Below are positions 35,038 through 47,253 of a stretch of DNA of 64,000 nt, one piece after another. Position 1 is the stretch's first letter. Each line of letters begins with the position of its first letter. The translations under genes and the position numbers were made by a program. This stretch comes from Gnetum montanum (lineage: Eukaryota; Streptophyta; Gnetopsida; Gnetales; Gnetaceae), in contig MNCI01000003.1 in the NCBI GenBank assembly GCA_015680685.1, positions 762,769 through 826,768 of the forward strand, read 5' to 3'. Below the pieces are notes generated by a model. The model searched no databases. It worked only from the letters and a program-made list of their open reading frames with translations, and was not told where the DNA came from.

Positions 35038-37330
35038 ACCCACTGGTATGCCTATCCCAAGATTTACCAAATACAATGGTGAAGGAGATCCTAATGCACA
35101 CCTTGTTACCTTTCATTATGAATGCTTCCTATTACAAGCTTAGCCACATACAATACTACAAATTTTTCCTATGTCCCTCAAGGAAAAGGCTTTAGATTGG
35201 TATCGAATCTTGCATAGAAGTTCCATCTCTTTCCTCGAGGATTTAATAAACCAATCTATCAACATTATAAATACAACTTGAAGTAGATAGGACATTGGAA
35301 CAACTTATGAAGGTAAGGTAGGGCCCACTTGAACTAGTTCAAAGGTTCATTCAGAGATGAAATTCAACACTCAATGAGATTCCAGAGCCTATCTTTGAAA
35401 CCCACCTTTTGGCTATCTTCAGGAAAGCAGTAAATAATTCCATTAAGTAAAATATTTACTACTTAGAGATCCAATCATTGAGCTAAGATTTTTCGCAAAC
35501 TAAAAACATTGAAGAAGTTTTTGAGCCCAGTAATGATCTTGCCTACATGACCTATAAAAATAAACATGCAAGGAGAGATAGGGAGAGAACTAAGTAAGAA
35601 CAAAGGTAGGGATCACCATCATATAATACATCTTTTAACTCATCATAACCATCCAATTCCTATGTTCCAAATCAACCAAGATCAAGCCTTGGGTAGATGG
35701 ATAGGACTACATATGCTAGGTTACCAATGAAGCCCTCTAAGCTTTTATAATAGTTGCTTAAAGACAATCATATACAACATAAGTAATTGTCTAAGGAAGA
35801 TTGTAAGAGGTACGATCGTCTTTGTCACATAGCTAGAGATCTAACAATAGTGACCAAAGATGATCTAAAACTATCAAAGTACTTTAGATTGGATAGGTTT
35901 TGCTATTATCATCAAATGGCCAATCATGACAATTTTTATCTAGCATTGAAAGATGACATCTAGAAGATGATTGACCATACAGAGCTAGTGTTGAATGAGC
36001 CCAAATCACCAAACACCAATAAAAATTGTTATTTTGTAGCCTCATTCAGAGAAACCAAATGGTCTAATCCTCCTAGATAACTATTTGTCATTTGAGTATT
36101 AATGGCTAGCCCTCAATCTTAGAACATAAAGCCTAAAACCTCTTTCGTCACTAGGGTATCATCACCTCTAGCCTCTAAGAAGCCTTTTGTTATACATGTC
36201 CCACCTTTAGTATCATCAATATCATAATCTAAACAAAAAGTTACAAAATCTCCTAAGGCTAGGGAACTGTTTGTTATTAAGGTCTCTTTGCCTTTAGCAA
36301 GCAAACCCATAACAACTTGTGACCAAAGATGAACTATAGTGGTAAAAATTTCTATGATTAACAAGAGATCACCATGGTAAAGGTGACGAAAATAACTTGT
36401 AACCAAATCAACAACTAAGCCCATTGATGGTTGCCAACAACAAAAGCCTTGGAAACAAGTTGATCCACTGAAGCCTATACCAAGATTAGCTACAATCATG
36501 GATAAGAGGCCTAAGGAACAAACATTGAAACATGAGCCAAAAGCTCTAGGAAGAATGTAGGAAATCAAGGTTACCAAGGTTAAAAGATCACATTCCAAGG
36601 AAAGGAATTTCCTCACAATAATGAAATAAGCTAAACTATCCTTCAAACAAAAGAAAACATTGTTGAAGCTATATGATCTAGTCATGAACTCTCCTTCTCA
36701 TAGAGAGGCACTAGCTCAAATGTTGAATTATATCCTTATGAAAAAAGACATGCTTACCAAAAATGAATTGATCCACTATGTTATTGAGCAAGCTTCGCTT
36801 AGGGAAAACAAGCATAAACCCATGCTCAACATTCATGATAGTGAGGTGAAGACTCACTCTTGAAAAGAAGAAGTACTATCTGTTCCTCTCCTCATTACCA
36901 TATGTGTTAGTGAGTATAAGGTTTATTGTGTTCATGTAGATGATAGGGCAATAGCTAATGTGGTACCATTCACCATTTTTGAGAAATTAGGCTTAACTAA
37001 AAACATCCAAGAAACCTCTAGCTCTGTACTCAAGTTATTCAATGAGTCACAAGTAGTGGTTTGAGGTTTTATCTCCTTGGATTCATAGTCAGAGAGCAAT
37101 TTTCCACATTTGTCAATTTCCTAGTAGTTGAAAAGATACTTGGTTTCAACTTGATCTTAGGAAGACCATGATTGGCTAGGCTTTGCGCAATCTCATCTCC
37201 TATACACCAAGAAATCCATTTACCATATGAAGGTGGTGAAATTATTATTTATGGGAATAACACATGCTTATCATTAGTCAACAATGTCAACATTGATTGA
37301 GGTTTAGTGGTGGAGTTTTAAGATGAAACT
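35038..37330 (+). pseudogene. Element 0 (Tat-like) Gag core, zinc knuckle and protease
   Basis: Resumes the Gag cut at 29156: PRFTKYNGEGDPNAHLVTF and KALDWYRILHRSSISFLEDL are the Gag core (about 35055-35260), identical in pattern to elements 1 and 2. The zinc-knuckle block RFCYYHQMANHDNF (about 35895-35935) has lost its Gly and last Cys. A linker, LYDLVMNSPSHREALAQML (about 36668), matches the same linker in the other two elements. The protease active site reads HVDDRA at 36933-36950, with Gly changed to Arg, followed by FEKLGL. The frame is riddled with stops. A long minus-strand frame here is a shadow. Confidence 0.75.
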
Positions 37331-37610
37331 TCTAAAAAATTAAGCTGGGACCAACAACAAAAAAAACAACAAGGCTAAAGTTTCCAATCATACAACATTA
37401 AATAATCAACTTGAACACCTATTGATTACCATTTTGAACAATAAGAATTGTGAAACTAGGATTATATAAAAGAAGTTCCTTGATCTGTCTATCATCCCTT
37501 ATTTCCTTAATGATCATTTATTTACATTTTTAGCCTTTTATCATATTTTAATGTTCATTTGATTTTTTGATTTTCTTTCAAGACTATCTTGTTCTTATTA
37601 GAAAAATACA

Positions 37611-37755
37611 ATGGCCCAAGACCTAAAACTAACACATGGCCTGCTACGACCTAAAATTGATACCAAATGATTTGCCAAGGCTTAAAATTGACAAGATGAT
37701 GGCCTAGTAGGACCCAAAATTGGTAGCCTTCTAAGGCCTTAAAACTAGTGAATAA
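37611..37755 (+). repeat. Hairpin-tail array A (element 0, after protease)
   Basis: Five loose units of about 26-34 bp. Each has a small stem-loop followed by a TAAAAYTG/A tail, for example GGCC-TGCTAC-GACC at 37638-37651, GGCC-TAGTAG-GACC at 37701-37714 and GCC-TTCTAA-GGC at 37726-37737. The position, just after protease, is the same as array C in element 2 and array B in element 1. Confidence 0.65.
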
Positions 37756-38179
37756 ACAACCTATCTTGCTTGCCCTCATATGCATATAATGACCAATTTT
37801 TTACAATGATGCTTGTTTTGATAATTTTCATATTGTTACATTACTTTGTAACCTTGTCTTTATAGTCATTTTAACTTATAACCTTTTACACCAAAGATTA
37901 TAAAATATAGAGGAATGTAAAATAGAAAAAATGACCAAAAAAATTAATTACCTTTGATAAAAAATGTAGTGTACATGGCTAGAATGACCTGAATTCATAA
38001 CTACACTAACACACAAGTGCAAAAAAAAAAAAAAAGAAAAAAAAGAAAAAACATATACCAAAATTTTGTAGAAAATTAACTAGAAAATGTCTTAATTTAT
38101 AGTTTACAACCTTTGTTTGTAGTTCATGGGCTACATAAAAATCCAAAAAATTACTAACATGCCTAAAATCTATTCAAAA
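37756..38179. other. No gene seen
   Basis: AT-rich sequence with an A-rich run near 38023-38050. The Tat pol expected after array A is absent; the sequence passes straight into satellite. Confidence 0.5.
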
Positions 38180-40290
38180 CTATCCATACACTAGGATTTG
38201 AAGTCCCATACACTGGGAATTCAACCAAAAGTGCTCACATGCTAGGATAGCGAGTCCCACATGTTGTGGTAGCATGTAGGACAATGTGTGAAGCCTCAAA
38301 AATTAGCTTGATTCTTATAGTTTAACCTTAGCTTGGAATAGTCCATAAAGCACTAGATCTCTCCAAAAAAATAAACATTTCCTTAGGATCTCCAAGATGA
38401 AAAAAAGCAAGTTAAAAGGACTAATAAAAAATCCAAGCTCAATTTCACACACTAGGCTCTTAGCCCTAGATGCTATCCAATGTGTGGAAGTAGCATGTGA
38501 GCATGTAAACAAGTTTCAGAATGTTAAAATCTACTCAAGACTTGCCTACTAGACCGCTTGAAGCCTGAAGTAAATAATTAGTTAAAAATTTAATTTTCAC
38601 AAGCTACAAAAGCTAGGTTCTAGCTCCACAAGCTGGAAATCCTAGCCTCACATTATGGCTAGCATTGAAGGTAGTGTGTGAGCTTCAAATAAGGTTAAAC
38701 TTGTTTAGAAAAGCTCAAAATTTATACTAGAATGGACGAAACCATAGTTGGTACCTTTGAAGCCTTCATAGCTAGAAAACCAAGTTGAAAAAGCTCAAAA
38801 ATAATCATGCTTAGTCCAACACACTAAGCACACAAGTCCCACACATTGGCTAGTGTGTGGGGTAGTGTGTCAAGGTTCTACAAGCTTCAATACACATCAA
38901 ATCTTACTCAAAATGGCTTAAAAAGTGTATAAACCTTCTCCATATCCTAGAAGCTACTAGAGAAGCCTCAAATACCCAAAAAAAGTGTCTAAATCCATCA
39001 AAACTAACTTGATTGGGTCCCACACATTAGAGCCCATGTCCCACACACTATGTAGCATGTGGAGTAATGTGTGGACCTTATATCAACCAAAAGTAAGCTT
39101 AAAAACTACTTAGTAGTTTCCTAGTGGGTTCCACATGGCCTAGGAGTTGAAATTTCAACAAGAAGTGAACCTTATAAGTTGTTAAAAGTTGATTCTTAGC
39201 TTCACACACTAGGTAGATAGATCCCACACACTATGTAGCATGTAGGGTAGCATGTGGAAGTATCAAGGACTTCCTTGAGCATTAACCCTTACTCAAAATG
39301 ACCAAAAAGATTGTAGAAGCATTCTCCCTAGCCTAGACACTACCATAGGAGTCTAAGTCAACAATCTTTGACTCCTATGGTAGTGTCTAGGCTAGGGACA
39401 TGGTTAAGTCAAAATCACTCAAAATCATTCAAAGTGACATGGTTAAGCCCCACAGAATAAGAACACCATCCCACACACTACATAGTATGTGGACTTAGTG
39501 TGTGAGATCTACATCAATTAAACCCTAGTTTAAAGTTATCTATTACCCACTTTGTGTGTCATGGAAGGCCTACACTAGAAACTAAAGTAAGAAAGTGACC
39601 TTAGGAACTTGTGGAAAGTTGATGCTTGGGCCCACAAGCTGGGAGCACAAGTCCCACATGCTGTGTAGCATGTGAGCTTAGTGTGTGTTGTTCTAGAACC
39701 TTACTCTTGCTTGAACACTTCTTGAATTGATAAAAAAAGCTAAACATCCCCTCCTATACCTCTAGCATTATCTTAGTAACCTTAAAAAATCCATAAACTT
39801 AGTTAAAAACTCCTAAAAACTATTAGATATTATCCCACATGCTGGGAACCTTATTCCACACATTGTGTAGTGTGTGGGCTAGCGTGTGGGGCTTTTTGGT
39901 AAGATCTACCATGCTTAGAGTTGCTTATAAATTTTTTGGTAGGTTCCATAAGTCCTTGGATGAAAGATTGACAAAGAATTTGATTGCTAAAACCTATAAA
40001 AACTAGGTCTTTATTTCACATGCTTTGGTACCTTGACCGACAAGTTTCATGACATGTGGGAGCAGCATGTGGGGCTCTAACAAGCTAAAACCTTACCCAA
40101 ACTTGCTTAAACACAACCCAAAATGATTAAATAGGCCCTAAATAAGCCCTATGAAACCTATATCTAGTTAAATCAAGTCAAAATAGCCACCAAACTTGGT
40201 AAAAATTCTTCACACACTAGGGATTTAGGTCCCACACACTATGGAGGTAGTCCACAATGCCCACACTCTTTAGGAATAGTCCTTACAAGC
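38180..40290. repeat. ~200-bp satellite with palindromic CACACACTA...TAGTGTGTGG blocks
   Basis: About eleven blocks rich in CCACACACTA, GTAGCATGTGG and TAGTGTGTGG recur near 38200, 38440, 38600, 38820, 39020, 39200, 39450, 39630, 39830, 40010 and 40210. They are separated by similar connecting text (CTCAAAATGGCTNAAAAA-like). Several blocks are near-palindromes; the one at 39471-39492 has arms CCACACA/TATGTGG around CTACATAG. A diverged version lies at 26380-28010. This probably belongs to LTR or UTR sequence of element 0. Confidence 0.7.
39325..39398. repeat. 29-bp perfect inverted repeat
   Basis: 39325-39353 and 39370-39398 are perfect reverse complements with a 16-nt loop. The left arm begins TCCCTAGCCTAGACACTACC. 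Lying within a diverged satellite, such perfection suggests a recent fold-back copying event. Confidence 0.9.
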
Positions 40291-40744
40291 TGAGGATTCA
40301 ATATGTTAGATTTTTTAATCATTTGACCAAGAAAAAGCCTATTTTCAAGTAGTTTACATAAGTTTTTACCTATTTTAAATATATTTTTACTTGTCTTAAT
40401 AACTCATAGCCTATTTTTTCTAAATGTTTACTTATTTTGACAATTTGTGGTTTGTTTTTACTAGATTTTACACTATTTTGACCACAAAATAACTAAAAGG
40501 AAAAATAAATGTTATTATATTTGATGAGCCACGATATCACATACACAATATCGCATCTACCACATGATATCGTGTCCTACCTCATCTTCTATAAATAAGA
40601 GGCGGCGCCCTTTGTTCCCGGGGGAGTAAGACTTAGACCCTTAGCTAGATTCTTGTAGTTTAGTCATTCCAGAGTTTGAATAATTTTTGTGTGCCCACAT
40701 TAGGAGTCATAGAGTGAATAGATCTTTATTCAAGCAATTTTTAC
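40291..40744 (+). promoter_or_regulatory. TATA-containing segment upstream of element 1
   Basis: AT-rich DNA, then an inverted-repeat patch (CACGATATCAC ... CATGATATCGTG, 40549-40575), a TATA box (TATAAATAAG, 40590) followed by a GC-rich stretch, and an AATAGATCTTTATT word near 40720. It looks like a promoter/U3-R region of a further LTR, perhaps element 0's 3' LTR, which ends where element 1 inserted. Confidence 0.4.
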
Positions 40745-41040
40745 TGAAACACCATAAAATTTTGAGACTCTCTTACTTCACCAGTGTCTTAGAATTCAGG
40801 CAAGAGATTTCCACAAGTGTGGCATCATGGAAGCTTGGCAGGAAATGGATTCTCTAAGTTTAGACTATCCAATATAGCAAATTTTATACCTCTAGAATTG
40901 ACAGGCCAGATGGACTGTCTGGCCTTCCCACCTGGATAATTCACCCGGCTGACACTTTACTCAGAAATCATGCTAAGAGTTGTCGACAGTGCTCAGGATG
41001 CGTAAAATAGTTCGGTAAGTTTTCTAGTGAAGAAGCTTGG

Positions 41041-41683
41041 TATGCTACGCTACACTATGTAGCATAGAAAGCCTCAGAAGATAGTTGCCCAGGAAATCAA
41101 GTGAAAATTGTTGCAAAACAAGGTGCTACACTATGCTACGCTGTGTAGCGTAGCATAGTGTAGCAAAGGAAAAACAGGAAGGCCCAGCTTACCAAGTGAT
41201 CCCAATGAAGAAATTGCAGTCGACAGATACTCTAGCCTCCAAAATCGGTTGCCTCGTTCGACTTGAAGTCCTTTAGCAATGTGTCTTACTAAAAAGTGGT
41301 GGATTGAGCAAAAAGTAGGATATGTCGGCTGCTACGCTGTGCTACGCTACATAGTGTAGCACAGCGTAGTGAAAATACAAGAGTAGAAAGAAATGTTTCA
41401 AATGCAAGTTCAACAAGTTCAAAGGCTTCCCTTCGCAAAAGGAAAAATTTGCAGCTGTTAGGATGGTCAAAGCTTCAAAAAAGTGTTTGCAACTTCAACA
41501 CAAGTTGCAGATAAAGCTAGCTACTGTGCTACATAGTGTAGCGTAGCGTAGCAAAAATGCAAACAATGAAATGCTTTAAAAGTTAGCTTGACGTGCGCCA
41601 AACCTTCCAACAGATGTAGTTGACTTTAATGCAAGTTTCATTTTCAAATTGGTGGCTATGTTGTACTATGCTACATAGCATAG
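41041..41683. repeat. LTR palindrome cluster (GCTACGCTACATAGCGTAGC family)
   Basis: Four palindromes: 41041-41068 (arms TATGCTAC/GTAGCATA), 41124-41165 (perfect 19-bp arms, 4-nt loop), 41332-41369 (14-bp arms CTACGCTGTGCTAC) and 41666-41683 (CTATGCTACATAGCATAG). Related text at 41519-41555 is a fifth, imperfect copy. Element 2's 3' LTR has CTTACGCTACATAGCGTAAG at 59981-60000. Confidence 0.85.
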
Positions 41684-41931
41684 CACAGTGTAGTGTAGTA
41701 GCTATGCTACTGCAGGTGTGCTTCATTTCTCGCTTGCATTGTTTGCACACTTGACGCCAACACTCCTAGTTTCAACAACATGATTGCAGCGTAGCAAGTT
41801 CAGAATCAGCTTTGCATATCCATGCAATATGGGCATGATAGCATCTCGTGAGTACATGACATGCATCATCCAGGCCTCATTTCTCGCATGCTCTAGGCTC
41901 TATAAATACCTTGATGAGCAACGCTCAAAGG

Positions 41932-42045
41932 GTTGGCAAATTGAGAATCCTTTTGGTTGGTAGGTTGACAAATTAAGAATCCTTTTGGTTGGCAGGATGG
42001 AAAATTGAGAATCCTTTTGGTTGGCAGGTTGGCGAAATGAGAATT
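41932..42045 (+). repeat. 32-bp tandem repeat in LTR, ~4 units
   Basis: Units share TTGAGAATCCTTTTGGTTGG, with anchors at 41941, 41973, 42005 and 42037, exactly 32 bp apart. It lies about 35 bp downstream of the TATA box, so it would be in the transcript leader. Confidence 0.9.
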
Positions 42046-42604
42046 CTATTGGAAAGTTGGCAAATTGGTAATTTATTTGGTTGTAAAATTTTAGTAGTTG
42101 ACATCTTTTGCATTAGCACTTGACATTAGCTTTTTTCTTGTTGGAATTTTTCACTGCTGGCTTTTAAGCTTGTACTCAAAAAAACATAGTTGAGGTATTT
42201 CGAGCGTTCTAGTCATTCCTGGACTCTCTGTGCACCTTCGGCATTGTATAACTTGTTAAACATTTTCAAGTAAAGAAGAGAATTGAACCCGCGACTTTGT
42301 GATGGTGCATTTTCTTATCCCAGTTACTCTATTATTTCTTTATTGTCATCATTGTTCAACACCATTTTCTTTATTATCGCATTTATTGATCATCGGTTAG
42401 ATCTCATGTATTTTGCACTTAAAACGACGTTTACAAAAGGTTAAGTTACATTGGTTAAGTCCCTGTTTGATCGACCAGACCATTTAGGGTGCCCCGTTTC
42501 GATTTTATCCAGCATGGCCCTCGCATAGATTTGAGGTTAAAACTATTCACCCAATAACCTCTCGGTGTTTCTAGCCATTGACGTTTTCGGTCGCTACAGT
42601 TTTC

Positions 42605-42621
42605 TGGTGCTACAAGGAGGG
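42605..42621 (+). other. Element 1 primer binding site
   Basis: TGGTGCTACAAGGAGGG starts six bases after the LTR end and begins with TGG, complementary to a tRNA CCA end. Element 2 has TGGTGCTAGAAGGAGGG in the same place. I cannot name the tRNA without a search. Confidence 0.65.
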
Positions 42622-42845
42622 TGCTTTTTGGTTCCTTTTCTGTGTTTCACGGTAGTCCTGCATGCGTTCTATATCCCATGATGCACTAGTGTAAACATGA
42701 CATCCTTTTGTGATTGTTTATGCATCATGTGGTGCAGATCGATCACCGCGACGATTCCTTTGGAATCCTGCAGGATAGAAAGTATCTAATTGCCATTGGA
42801 TCTCCTTATTTTTCTCATTTACAAATCCTTCTTGACCTTACGAAA

Positions 42846-45800
42846 ATGATTTCCTCAAGCACCGTAGTTACTACCTCTAATGTTGAGGTCCCCTTCTCGG
42901 TTCAGGGCATCATAGTTGCCGAGCAACCGCTCAGCCCAGTGCAAGAGCTACACCAATCTCTTAGGATACAAAACCGATCACCTGAGAGCTAGGCACAGCA
43001 AACCAAGCAATACAATTTTCTCTACACTAAGGTTCAGGAAAACCTGCCCTTGGATGCACAAGAACTCGAAGAAAAATATAGCTTCAAGTTCACTTATTGT
43101 AATGGGAAGGAATTTATTCCCACCCCTAGTGTTTCCATTCCTCTGACACATGCATCAGTGGATCATAGATCAACTGATGCAGATGAATAGACCTAGGGAG
43201 TCATGAGACATGGCATCTCACTATGATGAGGCATTCCAAGATGGATAAGAGGAACTAGATTCCCAGTCTGAGGGTGGAGGTCAAACCAACCCTGCCACCA
43301 TCCCTCCCACCCCGTCTTTCTGGAAAAACCCACTTTTTACCACTACTTCCTTTATGGTCACGTCTGCATCATCGTAATTCGCAGTTTCATCGGTAATAGG
43401 TACTCATGACATGCCCTTGGCATATCAACATGCTTACTCCCCTATCTCATTCTCAGCCACTACTCATCTACAAACTATTTCCCAATCCATTCCTACTTTG
43501 CACCATGCACCAAACCTACATCCATACCGTACCTGCATCGCAGTTGCTTGTAGTTTCTGCCTCCATTCCGGCATCTACACCTATCCCACCATCAGTGGTG
43601 GGCCCAGTCCCGTCCATATGGTGGATCCCATTCATTTCTCCTCCTGTTTCGTAGCCATCGCAAATGTCCCACTACACTCGCCACTAAACATACAAGGTCC
43701 CACAAATGCTACAACCAAGCGTAGGACTATGGTCTATCCCATTGGCTACAAAAACAAACCACCCCATGGCACAACCAGCAGCTACTTCTCCAAAACCACC
43801 ACCTACCAGGTGGTGGGTAGCACAAGCAGCACCTTTCATAGGGGCCACCCCAACAGCACTGCCCTTGGATCACGTCGTTGCCCCTTCCATGCCATAAATG
43901 GGAGTTTCTTGTGCAGCTCCCCAACCATCCGCATCGTCCCCAGGTCTGGATTAAGCATTCTAGCTTATCCAAACCCTTACAAAGGAACTCAAATGCCTCA
44001 AGGCTACCGGTTCTAACACGTTCAAGTCATGGATTTCTACCATGACGATCCCATCAGCCTAGCAGTCCCCATGCTAATGTTGCCCCCAGGATGCCACTCC
44101 CCCACTTCACAAAATACAACTGGGAGGGTGACCCCAACACATATCTCGTAACATTTAGATCTAAGTCCCTTCTTTTGCAACAATGGCCGCACACAATTAT
44201 CTGCATCTTAGCTATGTCTCTGATGGGCAAAGCCTTGGACTGGTATCAGGTGCTCCCACACTCCTCTATCTCAACCCTAGAGGAGTTGTTGACCCAATTC
44301 GTAATGTGTTTCAAGTATAACTTGAGACCAGAGGTTACGTTGGATCAGTTAATGTGTGTTAAACAAGATCCACTGAAACCGGTCCATAAATTCATATAAT
44401 GGTGGAGTGCTACCCTTAACGAGATCTGTGAGGAGGCCCATCTGTTGGCTATCTTTAAGGATGCAATGAACGACTTCATCAAGTCCAAACTATACGCTCG
44501 CGGTCCATTGGACTCTTAGTTAGGCTTTCACCTAGACTAAGAGCATACAAGAAGTGGTTAAGGCAAGCAAGGACCTAGCCTATGTTGCATACAAGAACAC
44601 GTTCACAAAGAAGGACAAGGATAAGGGCAAGGTTACAATAGCCACAGTGGCCGCTATGGTAAACTAAGTCAAGCCCAATAACAACAAGAATAATAAGAAG
44701 GTGGCTGCACCAGCAACAAACCCCACACCCAACCAAGGCAACGCAGCCCAACCCTCGACATCCACACCACCCAAGCCAAACTTTGAGCATAAAGATCGCT
44801 CTAAATATAGCCCACTGCCTGTAAAGCCTTCAGAACTTCTGAAGCAATTACTAGGAGTGGGGTATATCCAACACAAGCAGATGTTAAAGGAGAGGGCCAA
44901 AAAACATTAACGGTACTGCGAACTCCTTAGGAACCCCTGCGTGGCTTTGCCCTATGAGCCCCTAGTTCCTAAGAATCTCAGGCTGGAGCGATTTTGTGAC
45001 TACCATCAATAGTGTGGTCATGACATGGATTACTGCCTGGCGTTAAAGGATGACATCCAAAGAATGATTGATCAAGGAAAAATGGTTCTGGACAAAAGCA
45101 ACCCAGTGCATCCTGAAAATCAATGTCTGCATGTCTACATGGATCCACCTAACGCCAACAATGTCGGTTACATTATCAACACTATCGACATTGACAGTAA
45201 TGCCAAAATTCCCTAGCAACCATTTGTGGTTTCTGTGCCTTAGCATAGTGCACCAACACCACTGGCGGCTAAAAAAACTCTACAGCAACCATTTGTCTTA
45301 AGAATCCCTTCCTAGAGATTTGCCCCTACACCATATATAAACAAAAATGCACCACCGTTGACCGCATTAACACTGCGAGCACCATTCATCATCAGGGGGC
45401 CAAGCCACTCAACCATCCCTACCCACATAGGACAGCGCCACAGCCTTCTTGTCCAAAGAAATGAGAAGAGTGTTTGATAGGTGAGGTGTCAACGAAACGT
45501 ACCACCCTAGGTACTTTCGAGCCTATGCCCTTGCCCTCTACATCTACATCCTTGTTGCCAAAAGATAATGTTGTTGTGCACGCACGATCATTTCCACCTT
45601 GCCTGAAAGGGTCTGACCCCAAACCCAAAACTATCCCTTCTCGGGAAATTTGTCTCCTGGGACGAATGGAAGAGGAGAAATGCAATAAAAAAGAAGGTGG
45701 CACAGACCTCTTAAGTGCTCTCACTCAGGTCAAGCAAGATCTAAAATAAAAAAACATAATGCTGAGCTTGTATGACCTAATTATGACTTCCACTGCACAC

Positions 45801-46592
45801 CATGAGGCTCTGGTTCGCATGTTAATAGCAATACAAGTTGACAAGAACATGCTAGCAGAAGAAAAAGCAAGTCACTCAGTTATGCTTCCTTCTATGCTTG
45901 TAGAATCGCAACCATCCCAATTGACTTTCTGTGACGAGTCCAGTAGGGAAGACCCTGAAAAGGGTCAGGTAACTATAGTGCCTCTATTCATCACAGTTCG
46001 GGTCGGCCAACATAAGATCCGAAGGGTACACGTTGATGATGGGGCTGCTATGAACGTCATCCCATTCCCTATTGTGGATAAGCTAGGTTTGATAGACCAG
46101 ATTAGACCCATGACAACGTCATGCTTGAAGTCATTCAATGGGGCATAGGTCATGGTGAAAGGCATTGTCCACATCGACTTTGTGGCAGGGGACTAGTTCC
46201 CAAAAAATGCAACGTTTATCATGGTGGAAGAGATGCCTGGGTTTAACCTAATCATGGGGAGGTCATGGTTAGCACAACTTAGGATAGTCTCTTCACCCAT
46301 ACATCAGGAGATCCATCTACCCTATGCAGGTAGGGAGGTGGTGATCCATGACGACAAGGTAGCAACATAAGCAATAAATAATGTAGATATGGTGTAGGGC
46401 TCGGAGATCATAACCTCTGAGAACAAGGCACCTATCTCCATAGATTCTAACTATTTAGCAAAAGAGTTGATCCAACACACTAGCTTGGAAAACGACAATG
46501 CGTGGGCCAAGTTGCCCTTCCAAGCTGAGGACAATGATGTAGATGAATGCTACATCAAAGCATCTTGGCCTTATGTTTTACCAAATCCATGA
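42846..46592 (+). pseudogene. Element 1 Gag-Pro polyprotein
   Basis: The frame opens at ATG 42846. In order: the shared N-terminal Gag block (QYNFLYTKVQENLPL, ~43008), a proline-rich linker (43280-44020, frame uncertain), the Gag core (HFTKYNWEGDPNTYLVTF, KALDWYQVLPHSSISTLEEL; 44091-44500), a variant zinc knuckle FCDYHQ/CGHDMDYC (~44990-45037, one stop inside), the linker LYDLIMTSTAHHEALVRML (~45768), and protease with HVDDGAAMNVIPF (46029-46067) and FNLIMGRSWL. It ends at TGA 46590. In-frame stops and frameshifts are many (42990, 44397, 45747, 46146 and others). The DDGA active site is kept. An intact copy would supply capsid and its maturation protease. Confidence 0.82.
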
Positions 46593-46750
46593 TGGATCAG
46601 AAGGTAGTTATGCATAGCATAGCAACCCCACTGCTTTCTACCTGGTTAACATCCATTGTACATTTATCCCTTTTTTGCTTCACATCAATCCATCTACACT
46701 AGGTGCCAAATTGACCCTTTTTGATCATTAACATATCTTCTATTTACGTT

Positions 46751-47112
46751 ATGGCCTGAAATGGCCTAAAACTATATCATCACTCCATGGCCCAAAACGG
46801 CCTAAAACTATATAGCTGCCATGGCTCAAAATGGCCTAAAACTACATGCAGCCCGCTAAGGCCTAAAATTGGCAAAATTTTCTCTGTTTACATCACGTGC
46901 CATGGCCCGAAATGGCCTAAAACTATATCATCACTAAATGGCCCGAAACGGCCTAAAACTATATAGTTGCGATGGCCCAAAATGGCTTAAAACTACATAC
47001 GGCTTGCTAAGGCCTAAAACTGGAAAAAAGTCTTTCTTTCGTTTACATTATCCCATGGTCCGAAATGGCCTAAAACTACACATGGCCTGAAATGGCCTAA
47101 AACTAAGACACA
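46751..47112 (+). repeat. Hairpin-tail array B with ~152-bp higher-order period
   Basis: About ten units of the type ATGGCCCGAAATGGCCTAAAACTA; stem GGCC, loop CGAAAT, stem GGCC at 46904-46917. Units group into a larger repeat starting at 46751, 46902 and 47055 (151 and 153 bp apart). Other stems include GGCT-TGCTAA-GGCC and AGCC-CGCTAA-GGCC. The array lies between the end of gag-pro and the 3' end of the antisense gene. Confidence 0.85.
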
Positions 47113-47253
47113 TTAAAAACATAAAAATAGATCATGTAGATAATGCATAAGCTAAAATAAAATCAATCTTGCCAAAATTCATTTTTCATTCAAGGTTCCA
47201 CTTAAACAATGTTTGCAATAGTTTTCAAAAAATACAAATGAAAGCCCTTACTA

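Larger units (their letters stand above)
40745..42598 (+). repeat. Element 1 5' LTR (1854 bp)
   Basis: Begins TGAAACACCATAAAATTTT, matching the start of element 2's 3' LTR (TGAAACACCACAAAAATTTT at 59390), and ends CGCTACA just before a primer site. Both LTRs are about 1.8 kb. A GGATGCGTAAAATA word is shared. It contains a TATA box at 41901-41908 (CTCTATAAATACC), several long palindromes (41041-41068, 41124-41165, 41332-41369, 41666-41683), a hairpin at 40903-40925 (8-bp arms AGGCCAGA/TCTGGCCT) and a 32-bp tandem repeat at 41932-42045. Confidence 0.7.

Noticed and set aside
36119-36685. 188-codon open frame on the minus strand
   Set aside because: It overlaps the plus-strand Gag-Pro of element 0, which shows family motifs; the minus frame has no recognisable domain and is a shadow.
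43411-44016. 201-codon plus-strand frame in element 1
   Set aside because: It lies in the Pro/Ser-rich Gag linker, in a frame different from the conserved Gag blocks on both sides; low complexity keeps several frames open.
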